NCBI GenBank assembly: GCA_036267755.1
Contig: DATAVK010000137.1
Span: forward strand, 3,174 to 67,173
Origin: DATAVK01 sp036267755
Lineage (GTDB): Bacteria; Actinomycetota; Actinomycetes; JAFAQI01
Direction of reading: 5' to 3'
Length of the DNA stretch: 64,000 nt
The stretch's first letter is position 1. The number at the start of each line of letters is the position of its first letter. The notes beneath the pieces were generated by a model, which saw nothing but the letters and a program-made list of their open reading frames with translations, did no database searches and was not told where the DNA came from. The translations under genes were made by a program, and so were the position numbers. This document shows positions 16,082 through 24,293 of this stretch, in pieces.

Positions 16082-16856
16082 CGGCCAGGTAGTCCAGCTG
16101 CGCCCGCACCGACAGCTCGGCGAACGGCCAGAGCACCGGATCGACATCGGCGTACACCCGGCGTACGACGGACGGCGCGTCCCGGTCACCGGCCACCACG
16201 GCCGCCTCGACTTGGGCGAGCCGTTCGGCTCGGTGGGCGAGGTACCCCTCGATCACGCCGAGTGCATCCTCGAGGACCGGGCCGTGCCCAGGGAGCACGG
16301 TGGACACGTCGTCACGGGCGAGGTCACGCAGCCGGCGGAGCGAGTCGAGGTAGTCGCCGAGCCGGCCATCCGGATGCGCGACGACGGTGGTGCCACGGCC
16401 GAGGATCGTGTCTCCGGTCAGCAACGCACGGTCGGCCTCCAGCAGGAAGCACACCGAGTCCGACGTATGGCCCGGGGTCAGCACGGTCAACCAGTCCAAC
16501 TCGCCGACCGACGCCCGCTGCGACGAGCCGCTCCCCGGGCTGACCCGTAGTGGATCCGCACCGAGGCAATACGCCGGGTCGAACGCCGTGACCGGCGCCC
16601 CGGTCAGCTCATGCAGTCGCGGTGCGCCTTCGCTGTGATCGATGTGGCCGTGCGTGAGCAGGATCAGCGCGACCGGGCCCGCTGCAGCCAGCGCCTCGAG
16701 ATGTCCGGGGTCCAGCGGCCCGGGGTCGACGACCACCACCCGATCGCCGCCCGGCTCCCGCAACACCCAGCTGTTGGTGCCGTCGAGGGTCATCGGGCCC
16801 GGGTTGGGCGCGAGCAGTCGGGCAGCCCGCGGCGTGGCCTGCTCGATGCCGGTCAT
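16044..16856 (-). CDS. Metallo-beta-lactamase-fold hydrolase
   Basis: This 270-residue protein has the zinc motif THGHIDHSEG, downstream ligands in TPGHTSDS and TGDTILG, and a C-terminal winged-helix-like region (VEAAV...LDYLAANGL). It belongs to the glyoxalase II/LACTB2-like group (Rv3677c position). LACTB2-like members can be nucleases, so substrate prediction is open. The ATG overlaps the NUDIX stop by 4 bp, which puts both in one operon. Confidence 0.88.
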   Translation of the reverse strand: MTGIEQATPRAARLLAPNPGPMTLDGTNSWVLREPGGDRVVVVDPGPLDPGHLEALAAAGPVALILLTHGHIDHSEGAPRLHELTGAPVTAFDPAYCLGADPLRVSPGSGSSQRASVGELDWLTVLTPGHTSDSVCFLLEADRALLTGDTILGRGTTVVAHPDGRLGDYLDSLRRLRDLARDDVSTVLPGHGPVLEDALGVIEGYLAHRAERLAQVEAAVVAGDRDAPSVVRRVYADVDPVLWPFAELSVRAQLDYLAANGLGEPADPGR

Positions 16857-17725
16857 GACGGATCCGGCGGGTAGCCGTCGTCATGGGGGAGCAGCAGCCG
16901 CGCCTGGTCATCGTCCCCGAGCGCGATCTTCGGCAGGACGGGGCGCACGTCGCGCTCGGTGCCGGCCGCGAGCACGGCATCGATCGACGGGTACGTCGCC
17001 AGCTCGGCGAGGGTGACGATGGTGGGGGGGAGCAACGCCAGTTCGCCGCGGGAGTGCGCGTGCAGGGCGTCGGCCGGCCGGATCCAGGTGACGCGGTCGG
17101 ACTCGCCGCCGACGTCCCGGGTGCGTTGGCCGGCGGGCATGGCGGCGACGAAGAACCGGGTGTCGTAGCGCCGCGGCTCGAACTCCGGCGTGACCCAGTG
17201 CGCCCAGGCCCGGAGCAGGTCGGCCCGCAGCACGAGACCCCGTCGCTGCAGCAGCTCGGCCAGCGACAGCGAGCGGTCGAGCAGCGCCAGCCGGTCGGTC
17301 TCCCAGTCCTCGCTGCTGGTGTCGAGCACCACCTCGTCGGCGCTCGGCCCGGCCAGCAGTACGCCGGACTCCTCGAAGGTTTCACGCACGGCGGCACACA
17401 CCAGCGAGCGCGCCAGCGGTGCCGTAGCGGTCAGCGGCCCGGCCCACGCGGTCGCCGGCGGACCGACCCACGCGGTGTCGGGCAGCTCCTCGTCCCGGGG
17501 ATCGACCGATCCGCCGGGGAACACGAACATCCCGGCCGCGAACGCCATCGTGGCGACCCGCCGGAGCAAGTAGGCCTGCGGCTCGGTGCTCGGCGTGCCA
17601 GCCGGCGGGTCGCGGAGCAGGACGACGGTGGCAGCTGGACGCGGCTCGGCCACCTGCAGCTCGCCGCGGGCGTAGGCGCGCGCCGTCTCAGCGAAGCTCG
17701 GCGGGAGCGCCCGGGGATCAGTCAT
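16853..17725 (-). CDS. NUDIX hydrolase of NUDT19-like type
   Basis: This 290-residue NUDIX protein has the box split by an insertion: the glycine part FVFPGGSVDPRDEE and the catalytic helix AAVRETFEESGVLL are separated by about 40 residues. That is the arrangement of NUDT19-like CoA diphosphatases. Residues from 150 onward form a helical domain with the conserved-looking ITPEFEPRRYDTRFF-type segment (seen as VTPEFEPRRYDTRFF). It is probably co-transcribed with the metallo-beta-lactamase gene. Confidence 0.85.
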   Translation of the reverse strand: MTDPRALPPSFAETARAYARGELQVAEPRPAATVVLLRDPPAGTPSTEPQAYLLRRVATMAFAAGMFVFPGGSVDPRDEELPDTAWVGPPATAWAGPLTATAPLARSLVCAAVRETFEESGVLLAGPSADEVVLDTSSEDWETDRLALLDRSLSLAELLQRRGLVLRADLLRAWAHWVTPEFEPRRYDTRFFVAAMPAGQRTRDVGGESDRVTWIRPADALHAHSRGELALLPPTIVTLAELATYPSIDAVLAAGTERDVRPVLPKIALGDDDQARLLLPHDDGYPPDPS

Positions 17726-17755
17726 GCGGGCGTCGTCATGCGGTCGCGGCCATGC

Positions 17756-18220
17756 TCAGCCGCCGATCTGCACGACCAGCTCGACCTCGACCGGCGCGTC
17801 CAGCGGCAGGACGGCGACCCCGACGGCGCTGCGGGCGTGACGCCCGACGTCGCCGAAGACCTCACCGAGCAGCTGGCTGGCCCCGTTGACGACCGCCGGC
17901 TGCCCCGTGAACGAGGGGTCGCTGGCGACGTACCCGACGACCTTGACGACCCGGGCGACCGTGTCGAGGTCGCCGATCTCGGCCTTGATCGCGGCCAGCG
18001 CGTTCAGGGCGCAGGTGAGGGCGAGGCCGCTGGCGGTTTCCGGGTCGACCTCGGCGCCGACCTTGCCGGTCACCTGCAAGGCGCCGTCCACCATCGGAAG
18101 CTGACCCGAGGTCCACACCAGGTCTCCGACGCGCACCGCAGGCACGTACGACGCCAACGGCGGGACGACCTCGGGCAGCTGCAGCCCTAGGTCACCCAAC
18201 CGCTCCTCGACCCGGCTCAC
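17756..18220 (-). CDS. RidA/YjgF family protein
   Basis: This 154-residue RidA-superfamily protein belongs to the YER057c/YjgF subgroup with N-terminal extension. The order is PPLASYVPAVRVGDLVWTSGQLP, a central KVGYVAS-like strand (seen as VVKVVGYVAS), and a C-terminal PLDAPVEVELVV. Canonical RidA enzymes deaminate reactive enamines and carry a catalytic Arg near the end; I do not see that Arg, so catalytic activity is uncertain. The GTG overlaps the DUF4177 stop by 4 bp. The equivalent is Rv3678c. Confidence 0.85.
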   Translation of the reverse strand: MSRVEERLGDLGLQLPEVVPPLASYVPAVRVGDLVWTSGQLPMVDGALQVTGKVGAEVDPETASGLALTCALNALAAIKAEIGDLDTVARVVKVVGYVASDPSFTGQPAVVNGASQLLGEVFGDVGRHARSAVGVAVLPLDAPVEVELVVQIGG

Positions 18221-18375
18221 GGCAACGGACGTTTCAGGTAGGCGACGAGCTGGTCACCGCCGCCCGGGGCGGGGATGACCTGGACGAGCTCCCACCCGTC
18301 CACGCCCCAGGTGTCGAGGATCTGCTTCGTCGCGTGCACGAGCAGTGGAACTGTGGCGTACTCCCATTTCTGCAC
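18217..18375 (-). CDS. DUF4177 small protein
   Basis: A 52-residue gene lies directly upstream of ridA. Its start reads VQKWEYATVPLLVHATK and its end reads DQLVAYLKRPLP, with the DUF4177 core DGWELVQVIP. The stop overlaps the ridA GTG by 4 bp, so they are coupled. Transcription is probably leaderless, since TAGTCT lies 6 nt before the GTG. M. tuberculosis carries a similar small gene at the same place (Rv3678A). Function unknown. Confidence 0.85.
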   Translation of the reverse strand: MQKWEYATVPLLVHATKQILDTWGVDGWELVQVIPAPGGGDQLVAYLKRPLP

Positions 18376-18387
18376 CAGCCGAGACTA
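18373..18387 (-). promoter_or_regulatory. -10 box of a predicted leaderless DUF4177-ridA transcript
   Basis: TAGTCT (minus strand, 18382-18387) ends 6 nt before the GTG at 18375. There is no ribosome binding site. Confidence 0.5.
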
Positions 18388-18399
18388 GGCCCGCGCCGA

Positions 18400-18696
18400 T
18401 CAGGCCGGACAGGCAGTCTCGGCGGCGGCCGCAGCCTCCGCCTCAGCCTTGCGCCGGCGCAGCAGCCGTTTGCGCTCGAGCTCGTTGAGGCCACCCCAGA
18501 TCCCGTGCGACTCGGCCACTTCGAGGGAGTACTGCAGGCACTGCGGTTGCACCTTGCAGGCCCGCCACAGCGCGCGCGCGATGCCCTCGCGATAATCCTT
18601 CTCGGGCTTGCGCTCGAAGTGAGCCGGCGCATAGAAGTACGTCGCGTTGTCGGCCTGGCATTCGGCATATGCCCGCCATATCGCGACGTCGATCAT
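18400..18696 (-). CDS. WhiB-family protein with only three of the four cluster cysteines
   Basis: This 98-residue protein has the WhiB layout: Cys13, a variable loop, Cys47-X5-Cys53, the turn GIWGGL and a basic C-terminus (ELERKRLLRRRK) for DNA contact. The usual C-X2-C-X5-C is altered, with Trp44 at the place of the first Cys. Such a protein should not hold a standard four-Cys [4Fe-4S] cluster. The ATG is preceded by GGAGGT. It is divergent from the Get3-like pair. Confidence 0.85.
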   Translation of the reverse strand: MIDVAIWRAYAECQADNATYFYAPAHFERKPEKDYREGIARALWRACKVQPQCLQYSLEVAESHGIWGGLNELERKRLLRRRKAEAEAAAAAETACPA

Positions 18697-18811
18697 GGTG
18701 GCGTACCTCCGCGGATCCTGACCCCCTGCTTTCCCCGTAGTTCAGGTTCCACACGCACCCCTTGTTCTCCTGCCGTTTCCGAGCCGGATTCCAGCCGATG
18801 ATCACGATGTC

Positions 18812-18826
18812 TACGCTTGCCCGGTG
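18812..18826 (+). promoter_or_regulatory. -10 box of a predicted leaderless Get3-like operon
   Basis: TACGCT at 18812-18817 ends 6 nt before the GTG at 18824. The region has no Shine-Dalgarno sequence. Confidence 0.5.
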
Positions 18827-19804
18827 AGTGAGTTCCCCGCCGTCAAGCTGCATGTCGTCAGCGGCAAAGGCGGCACCGGGAAGACGACTGTCGCCGCGGC
18901 GCTCGCGCTGTCCCTCGCGGCTGGAGGCCGCCAGGTCCTGCTCACCGAGGTCGAGGGCAGGCAAGGCATCGCCCAGCTCTTTGACACGCCGCCGCTGCCG
19001 TACGAGGAGCGCAAGGTCGCGGTCGCCCGCGGTGGCGGCGAGGTCTACGCCCTCGCGATCGATCCGGAGCAGGCCCTGCTGGAGTACCTCGAGCAGTTCT
19101 ACAACCTGCGTCGGGCCGGCTCGATGCTCAAGAAGCTCGGTGCCATCGACTTCGCCACCACGATCGCTCCCGGCATGCGCGACGTCCTGCTCACCGGCAA
19201 GGTGATGGAGGCCACCACCCGGGAACGACGGGGTGGCGGTCGGCTGTACGACGCGGTGGTGCTCGACGCCCCGCCGACCGGGCGGATCGCCCGGTTCCTC
19301 AACGTCAACACCGAGGTGGCCGCGCTGGCCCGGATGGGCCCAGTCCGCAACCAGGCCGACAGCGTGATGCGGCTGCTGCAGTCGTCGAAGACCGCTGTCC
19401 ACCTGGTGACCGTGCTCGAGGAGATGCCGGTCCAGGAGACGATCGACGGGATCGCCGAGCTGACCGCGACGGACCTGCCGGTGGGCGCGGTGTTCGTCAA
19501 TATGGTCCGCGAGCCGCTGCTGCCCGAGGACGCGCTCGAGGCGGCTGCCCAGGGCAAGGTGGACAAGCCGGCGCTGCGCAGGGGCCTCAAGGCCGCTGGC
19601 CTCGACGCGGACGCTCCGCTGGTCACCGCGCTGGCCGGTGAGGCGACGGACCATGCCGGCCGGGTGCTGCTGGAGCGCCGCGAGCGCGCGCTGCTCGATG
19701 ACCTCCATCGACCGACGTACGAGCTGCCGTTGATCGACGACGCCGCTGACCTGTCCGGGCTCTACGAGCTGGCCGGCCGGCTGCACGACACCGGGATGGT
19801 CTGA
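18824..19804 (+). CDS. Get3/ArsA-like ATPase, first of a pair
   Basis: This 326-residue ATPase of the ArsA/Get3 family has the deviant Walker A SGKGGTGKTTVAAA near the N-terminus, a switch-like LTEVEG region and an A-loop-like LDAPPTGR motif. It corresponds to Rv3679, which with Rv3680 forms a paired anion-pump-like ATPase. I infer a heteromer with the next gene. The metal-binding Cys residues of arsenite pumps are not evident, and a role in membrane protein or metabolite handling is unproven. The stop is 1 bp before the next GTG. Confidence 0.9.
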   Translation: MSEFPAVKLHVVSGKGGTGKTTVAAALALSLAAGGRQVLLTEVEGRQGIAQLFDTPPLPYEERKVAVARGGGEVYALAIDPEQALLEYLEQFYNLRRAGSMLKKLGAIDFATTIAPGMRDVLLTGKVMEATTRERRGGGRLYDAVVLDAPPTGRIARFLNVNTEVAALARMGPVRNQADSVMRLLQSSKTAVHLVTVLEEMPVQETIDGIAELTATDLPVGAVFVNMVREPLLPEDALEAAAQGKVDKPALRRGLKAAGLDADAPLVTALAGEATDHAGRVLLERRERALLDDLHRPTYELPLIDDAADLSGLYELAGRLHDTGMV

Positions 19805-19805
19805 C

Positions 19806-20933
19806 GTGGCCGACCGCACCCTCGCTGTCGACAAGCTACTCGACGAGGCCCAGATCATCGTCTGCTGCGGTGCCGGCGGGGTCGGCAAGACGACCACGGC
19901 GGCCGCGCTCGCGCTGCGGGCCGCGGAACGAGGCCGGACCGTCTGCGTCCTCACCATCGACCCGGCCCGCCGGCTCGCCCAGTCGATGGGGCTCACCGAG
20001 CTCGACAACACCCCCCGCGCCGTGAAGGGCGTCGCGGCGGCCAAGGGCGGCCATCTCGACGCGATGATGCTCGACATGAAGCGCACGTTCGACGAGATCG
20101 TGCTGACCCACAGCGACCCGGAGCGGGCGAAGCAGATCCTCGCCAACCCGTTCTACGTCTCGCTGTCCTCCAGCTTCGCGGGCACGCAGGAGTACATGGC
20201 GATGGAGAAGCTGGGGCAGCTCAAGGCCGAGGGCCGCTGGGATCTCATCGTGGTCGACACCCCGCCGAGCCGGTCCGCGCTGGACTTCCTCGACGCGCCG
20301 CAGCGGCTCGGCCGGTTCCTCGACGGCCGCATGATCCGGATCCTGCTGGCGCCGGCGAAGGCCGGCGGCCGGGCCTACCTCAAGGTGTTCACGGTGGGCG
20401 TGAAGATGTTCACGGACGTCCTCACCAAGATCCTGGGTGCGCAGGCGCTGAAGGACCTGAGCCTGTTCGTCGCCTCGCTGGAGACCATGTTCGGCGGGTT
20501 CCGGGAACGCGCCGACCAGACCTACCAGCTGCTCAAGGAGCCCGGAACGTCGTTCGTCGTCGTCGCCGTCCCCGAGCGGGACGCCCTGCGGGAGGCGGCG
20601 TACTTCGTCGAACGCCTGGAGTCCGAGCGGATGCCGCTGGCCGGTCTGGTGCTCAACCGGGTCCACACGTCCCCGGCGAATGGCCTATCGGTCGGTCGAT
20701 CAGTTGCCGCGGCTGAAGGGCTGGAATCGGCCGGCGAGCAGCCGATCGCCGCCGCCGTACTGCGGGTGCACGCCGAACGAATGGCGCTGGCGACCCGCGA
20801 TGCCCGCCGCGCGAAGCAGTTCAGCTCGGCACATCCCGGGGTCAAGGTCGTCAATGTGGCCGCGCAGGCCGGCGACGTCCACGACCTTGCGGGGCTGCGG
20901 AAGATCGGGTCGGAGCTGGCCGGAACCAGCTGA
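19806..20933 (+). CDS. Get3/ArsA-like ATPase, second of a pair
   Basis: This 375-residue partner ATPase has the deviant Walker A CGAGGVGKTTTAAA, the motif LTIDPARRLAQSMG, and DTPPSRSALDFL as switch II. The family normally works as a dimer around two nucleotides; here two different genes sit head to tail, as in mycobacteria (Rv3679-Rv3680) and Streptomyces. The GTG lies 1 bp after the upstream stop. It converges on wblA with only 10 bp between stops. Confidence 0.92.
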   Translation: MADRTLAVDKLLDEAQIIVCCGAGGVGKTTTAAALALRAAERGRTVCVLTIDPARRLAQSMGLTELDNTPRAVKGVAAAKGGHLDAMMLDMKRTFDEIVLTHSDPERAKQILANPFYVSLSSSFAGTQEYMAMEKLGQLKAEGRWDLIVVDTPPSRSALDFLDAPQRLGRFLDGRMIRILLAPAKAGGRAYLKVFTVGVKMFTDVLTKILGAQALKDLSLFVASLETMFGGFRERADQTYQLLKEPGTSFVVVAVPERDALREAAYFVERLESERMPLAGLVLNRVHTSPANGLSVGRSVAAAEGLESAGEQPIAAAVLRVHAERMALATRDARRAKQFSSAHPGVKVVNVAAQAGDVHDLAGLRKIGSELAGTS

Positions 20934-20943
20934 GGTCGAGGCG

Positions 20944-21261
20944 CTAGCCGGCCACCTGGACGGCATCGGCCCGGGACGCCTCAAAGTCGGCCATCGCCGA
21001 CTCCAGCAGCTCGCGCCAGGACTTGACGGTCGGGCGCCGGCGAAGCAACGCGCGGCGCTCACGCTCAGTCAGGCCGCCCCACACGCCGAACTCGACCTTG
21101 TTGTCGAGGGCGTCGGCTAGGCACTCGGTGCGAACTGGGCATCCGCCGCAGACCGTCTTGGCACGGTTCTGGGCGGCTCCTTGGACGAACAACTCGTCCG
21201 GCTTTTGGTTGCTACAGGCGGCTCGACTGGTCCAGTCGTCAATCCAGGGCATTGTGGGCAT
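20944..21261 (-). CDS. wblA: WblA/WhiB4 iron-sulfur regulator
   Basis: This 105-residue WhiB protein has all four cysteines (C16, C38, C41, C47), the turn GVWGG and the C-terminal basic motif ERRALLRRRP. Sequence and location beside the Get3-like pair and a class A PBP identify it as the WblA (Streptomyces) / WhiB4 (Mycobacterium) orthologue, a redox-sensing regulator of development and oxidative-stress response. A second ATG at 21252 has GAGGG at good distance and may be the real start, which would remove three residues. Confidence 0.93.
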   Translation of the reverse strand: MPTMPWIDDWTSRAACSNQKPDELFVQGAAQNRAKTVCGGCPVRTECLADALDNKVEFGVWGGLTERERRALLRRRPTVKSWRELLESAMADFEASRADAVQVAG

Positions 21262-21434
21262 TCCCTCACGTCTGTCGCGTCACTCGGTGATGATTCATCG
21301 AGGCGGCCCCCGTGGTACAGCCGCTGTCATCACAGTACGAAACGGACACCCGGTATGACAGCCCCCGTTCGTACGGTCTTTTCCTAGTCCTAAAGGATGG
21401 GTGGCGTTAGACCGAATGGTGCGGGGGGTCGCCG

Positions 21435-21449
21435 TACCCTGACCAGATG
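21435..21449 (+). promoter_or_regulatory. -10 box of a predicted leaderless PBP transcript
   Basis: TACCCT at 21435-21440 ends 6 nt before the ATG at 21447. The 185-bp wblA-PBP gap otherwise shows no clear Shine-Dalgarno site or -35 box. Confidence 0.5.
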
Positions 21450-23810
21450 GCCGCGAAGATCTCCCTCCGCGTCGGGATCCTCCTGATCGTGAGTGTCGTC
21501 GCCGGCGTGCTCGTGGCGGGCATCCTCCTGCCGTTCGTGGGCGGCGTCGGCATTGCCGCCCGAACGGCAAGCAACGACTTCCAGAGCCTGCCGACGGACC
21601 TGAAAGAGGCTCCGCTCCCGCAGGTGTCGACGATCCGGGCGGCCAACGGCGAGAAGATCGCCAGCTTCTACGACCAGGACCGCGTGGTGGTCCCGCTGTC
21701 CGCGGTGCCGCTCGTCATGCAGAAGGCGCTCATCGCCATCGAGGACGTGCGGTTCTACGAGCACGGCGGGATCGACGTCAAAGGCACGCTGCGCGCGCTG
21801 CTCGCGAACGGCTCGTCCGGACAGGTGTCCCAGGGCGGATCGACCCTCACCCAGCAGTACGTGAAGAACGTGCTGATCGAGGACGCCCACACCAAGAAGC
21901 AGCGGGCGGCGGCGATCGCGGACACCTACAGCCGCAAGATCCGCGAGGCGCGGTACGCGATCGCGCTCGAGCACAAGCTCACCAAGAACCAGATCCTGTC
22001 CCGCTACCTCAACATCGCCTACTTCGGCGATGGTGCCTACGGCGTCGGGACGGCCGCCCGGCACTTCTTCAACGAGCCGGTCGCCAAGCTCGACCTCGCG
22101 CAGAGCGCGCTGCTGGCCGGCCTGGTGCAGTCCCCGGACGCCTACAACCCGCGGCTGCACCCGGCCACGGCGACGGAACGGCGCGACACCGTCCTCGCCC
22201 AGATGCTGAAGTACCACTTCATCGACCAGCAGCAGTACGACGTCGCCCAGGCCTCGAAGGTCAGGCTGCACATCCACCAACAGCCGAACGACTGCACGTC
22301 GTCGCAGTACCCGTACTTCTGCGACTACGTGAAGCACGTGTTCGAGCACACCCCCGGGCTCGGTCTCGGGCTGCTGCGCCGGGGCGGGCTCACCGTGCAG
22401 ACGACGCTCTCGCCGAAGGCGGAGGCCGCCGCCGAGCAGGGCATCCACGCCTACGTCCACCACAAAGAACCGGACAAGGTGGTCGGCGCCGAGGCCGTCG
22501 TCCAACCCGGCACCGGCAAGGTCAGAGCGCTGGCGGTCAGCCAGACGTACGGCAACAACACCAAGAAGGGCGAGAACACCTACGACTACGCGGTCGACCG
22601 CAGGTACGGCGGCAGCCACGGCTTCCAGGCAGGGTCGACGTTCAAGCTGTTCGTCCTCACCGCTGCGCTCAAGGAGGGCATCCCGCTCTCGACGGCCATC
22701 AAGTCGCCGGCCATCCTCAAGGACTTCCCCGGCTACCGGACCTGCTCCGGCGAGTCGCTGTCGTACTCGCCGTCGGTGAGCAACGCCGGGGACAGCGAAG
22801 CGGGGACGTTCAACCTCAAGACCGGCACGTGGTTCTCGGTGAACACCTTCTTCGCCCAGCTGGAACAGCGCACCGGGCTGTGCGAGCCGGTGAAACTGGC
22901 GGAGCAGATGGGCGTTACTCAGGGCAACGGGAAGGCCCCGGAACAGGTTCCGTCGTTCGTTCTCGGCTCGGGCGGTGGTTTCACTCCCCTGGACCTCGCG
23001 GGCGCGTACGCCACGATGGCCGCGCACGGGAAGTACTGCTCGCCGATCGTCATCACGAAGATCACCGACACCCAGGGCAACAGCTATCCGGTTCCGAAGG
23101 CGCACTGCCATCAGGTGGTCGATCCGGGCCTCGCGGACACCGTCACGAACATCCTCGAGGGCGTGCTGACCGTCCCGGGCGCAACCGGCACGATCGACGC
23201 TCTCTCGGGTCGGCCAGCGGCTGCGAAGACCGGAACGGTGGACAACTACGAGGGGTCGGTGTTCGCCGGCTACACCCCGCAACTGGCCTCCGCGGTGTGG
23301 GTAGGCGTGCCCTCGGCTCCCAACACCTCGCTGACCGGCCTCACCTTTGGTGGCCGATACCAAGGCGAGCCGATCTTCGGCGCCACCATCGCGGGGAAGA
23401 TCTGGCAGGCCACGATGAACGCCGCCCTCGAGGGCGATCCAGTGGAGGAGTTCCCGCCACCGGACTTCAGCATCGAGGCGGGCACGACGGCCACCATCCC
23501 GGACGTCAGTGGCGACTCACCGTCGACGGCCTCGGCCATCCTGACCAGTGACGGCTTCTCCCCGGTCATCGAGCCGGGCGAGGTCAACAGCGTCCAGAAG
23601 GCCGGGACGGTGGCATCCACCTCGCCGGGTGGCGGCAGCAGCGTCGGCGTGGGCACAACCGTCGAGATCCTGGTCAGCAACGGCATCGCACCCAAGCCGA
23701 CCCCGCCCCCGAAGAAGCACAAGAAGGACCATCCGCCCAGCAAGGGCCCCAACCCGCCCCCGATCACGGTCTCGCCGAAGCCCAAGTCGACGGGCAGCCC
23801 GAAACCCTGA
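21447..23810 (+). CDS. ponA2: Bifunctional class A penicillin-binding protein with PASTA domain (PonA2-like)
   Basis: This 787-residue peptidoglycan synthase has a membrane anchor at residues 7-30 and a GT51 glycosyltransferase with catalytic Glu99 in EDVRFYEHGG. The transpeptidase has SxxK at 397-400 (STFK), SVN at 464-466 and KTG at 594-596. One PASTA domain follows (about 680-745), then a Pro/Lys-rich tail. PonA2 occupies the same place beside whiB4 in mycobacteria, where it supports survival under stress. The ATG is set by homology and a -10 box 6 nt upstream. Confidence 0.95.
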   Translation: MAAKISLRVGILLIVSVVAGVLVAGILLPFVGGVGIAARTASNDFQSLPTDLKEAPLPQVSTIRAANGEKIASFYDQDRVVVPLSAVPLVMQKALIAIEDVRFYEHGGIDVKGTLRALLANGSSGQVSQGGSTLTQQYVKNVLIEDAHTKKQRAAAIADTYSRKIREARYAIALEHKLTKNQILSRYLNIAYFGDGAYGVGTAARHFFNEPVAKLDLAQSALLAGLVQSPDAYNPRLHPATATERRDTVLAQMLKYHFIDQQQYDVAQASKVRLHIHQQPNDCTSSQYPYFCDYVKHVFEHTPGLGLGLLRRGGLTVQTTLSPKAEAAAEQGIHAYVHHKEPDKVVGAEAVVQPGTGKVRALAVSQTYGNNTKKGENTYDYAVDRRYGGSHGFQAGSTFKLFVLTAALKEGIPLSTAIKSPAILKDFPGYRTCSGESLSYSPSVSNAGDSEAGTFNLKTGTWFSVNTFFAQLEQRTGLCEPVKLAEQMGVTQGNGKAPEQVPSFVLGSGGGFTPLDLAGAYATMAAHGKYCSPIVITKITDTQGNSYPVPKAHCHQVVDPGLADTVTNILEGVLTVPGATGTIDALSGRPAAAKTGTVDNYEGSVFAGYTPQLASAVWVGVPSAPNTSLTGLTFGGRYQGEPIFGATIAGKIWQATMNAALEGDPVEEFPPPDFSIEAGTTATIPDVSGDSPSTASAILTSDGFSPVIEPGEVNSVQKAGTVASTSPGGGSSVGVGTTVEILVSNGIAPKPTPPPKKHKKDHPPSKGPNPPPITVSPKPKSTGSPKP

Positions 23811-23817
23811 GGCCGGA

Positions 23818-24270
23818 TTAGTCGGCGAGTTGTCGACGTACCTCAGCAGCGATCCGACCACCCTCGGCTCGGCCGGCGACCACGGGTTGCACGGCCTTCA
23901 TGACCTGTCCCATGGCTTGCGGGCCGGCCGCTCCGGCGGAGGCGATGGCCTCGCGGACCAGCCCGGCGAGCTCGTCGTCGGAGAGCTGGGCCGGCAGGTA
24001 GGCCTCGAGCACGTCGTGCTCGGCCCGCTCCCGGTCCGCCAGCTCGGTGCGGCCGGCGTTGTCGAAGGCCTCGGCCGACTCGCGACGCTTCTTGGCCTCG
24101 CGTGCGATGACCTTGACGACCTCGTCGTCGCTCAGTGTGCGCGCCGACTTGCCCGCGACCTCCTCGTTGGTGACGGCGGTCAGCACCATCCGCAACGTGG
24201 CGGTGCGCAGCTCGTCCCGCGCCTTCAGCGACGCGGTCATCTCGGCGTGCAGCTGCTCCTTGAGACCCAT
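23818..24270 (-). CDS. GatB/YqeY domain protein
   Basis: This 150-residue YqeY-family protein resembles the tail domain of the GatB amidotransferase subunit. It has the N-terminal helix LKEQLHAEMTASLKARD, then LPAQLSDDELAGLV and a C-terminal GQVMKAVQP...EGGRIAAEVRRQL region typical of the family. Proposed roles involve tRNA or aminoacyl-tRNA handling, but free-standing YqeY is uncharacterised. It is divergent from the metallophosphoesterase, and the two start codons are separated by only 23 bp. Confidence 0.9.
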   Translation of the reverse strand: MGLKEQLHAEMTASLKARDELRTATLRMVLTAVTNEEVAGKSARTLSDDEVVKVIAREAKKRRESAEAFDNAGRTELADRERAEHDVLEAYLPAQLSDDELAGLVREAIASAGAAGPQAMGQVMKAVQPVVAGRAEGGRIAAEVRRQLAD

Positions 24271-24276
24271 GGGTTC

Positions 24277-24286
24277 ACCCTAGGCT
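24277..24286. promoter_or_regulatory. Overlapping divergent -10 boxes
   Basis: On the plus strand TAGGCT (24281-24286) ends 7 nt before the metallophosphoesterase ATG. On the minus strand TAGGGT (24277-24282) ends 6 nt before the yqeY ATG. The hexamers share two base pairs, so polymerase should not occupy both at once. Both transcripts would be leaderless. Confidence 0.55.
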
Positions 24287-24293
24287 GGCCGAC

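Noticed and set aside
18443..20146. 567-residue minus-strand frame over the WhiB and Get3-like genes
   Set aside because: It is a frame shadow: it runs across two real genes and their intergenic region with no domain or signal.
21390..23363. 657-residue open frame opposite the class A PBP
   Set aside because: It lies antisense to a gene with intact catalytic motifs and shows no recognisable domain.
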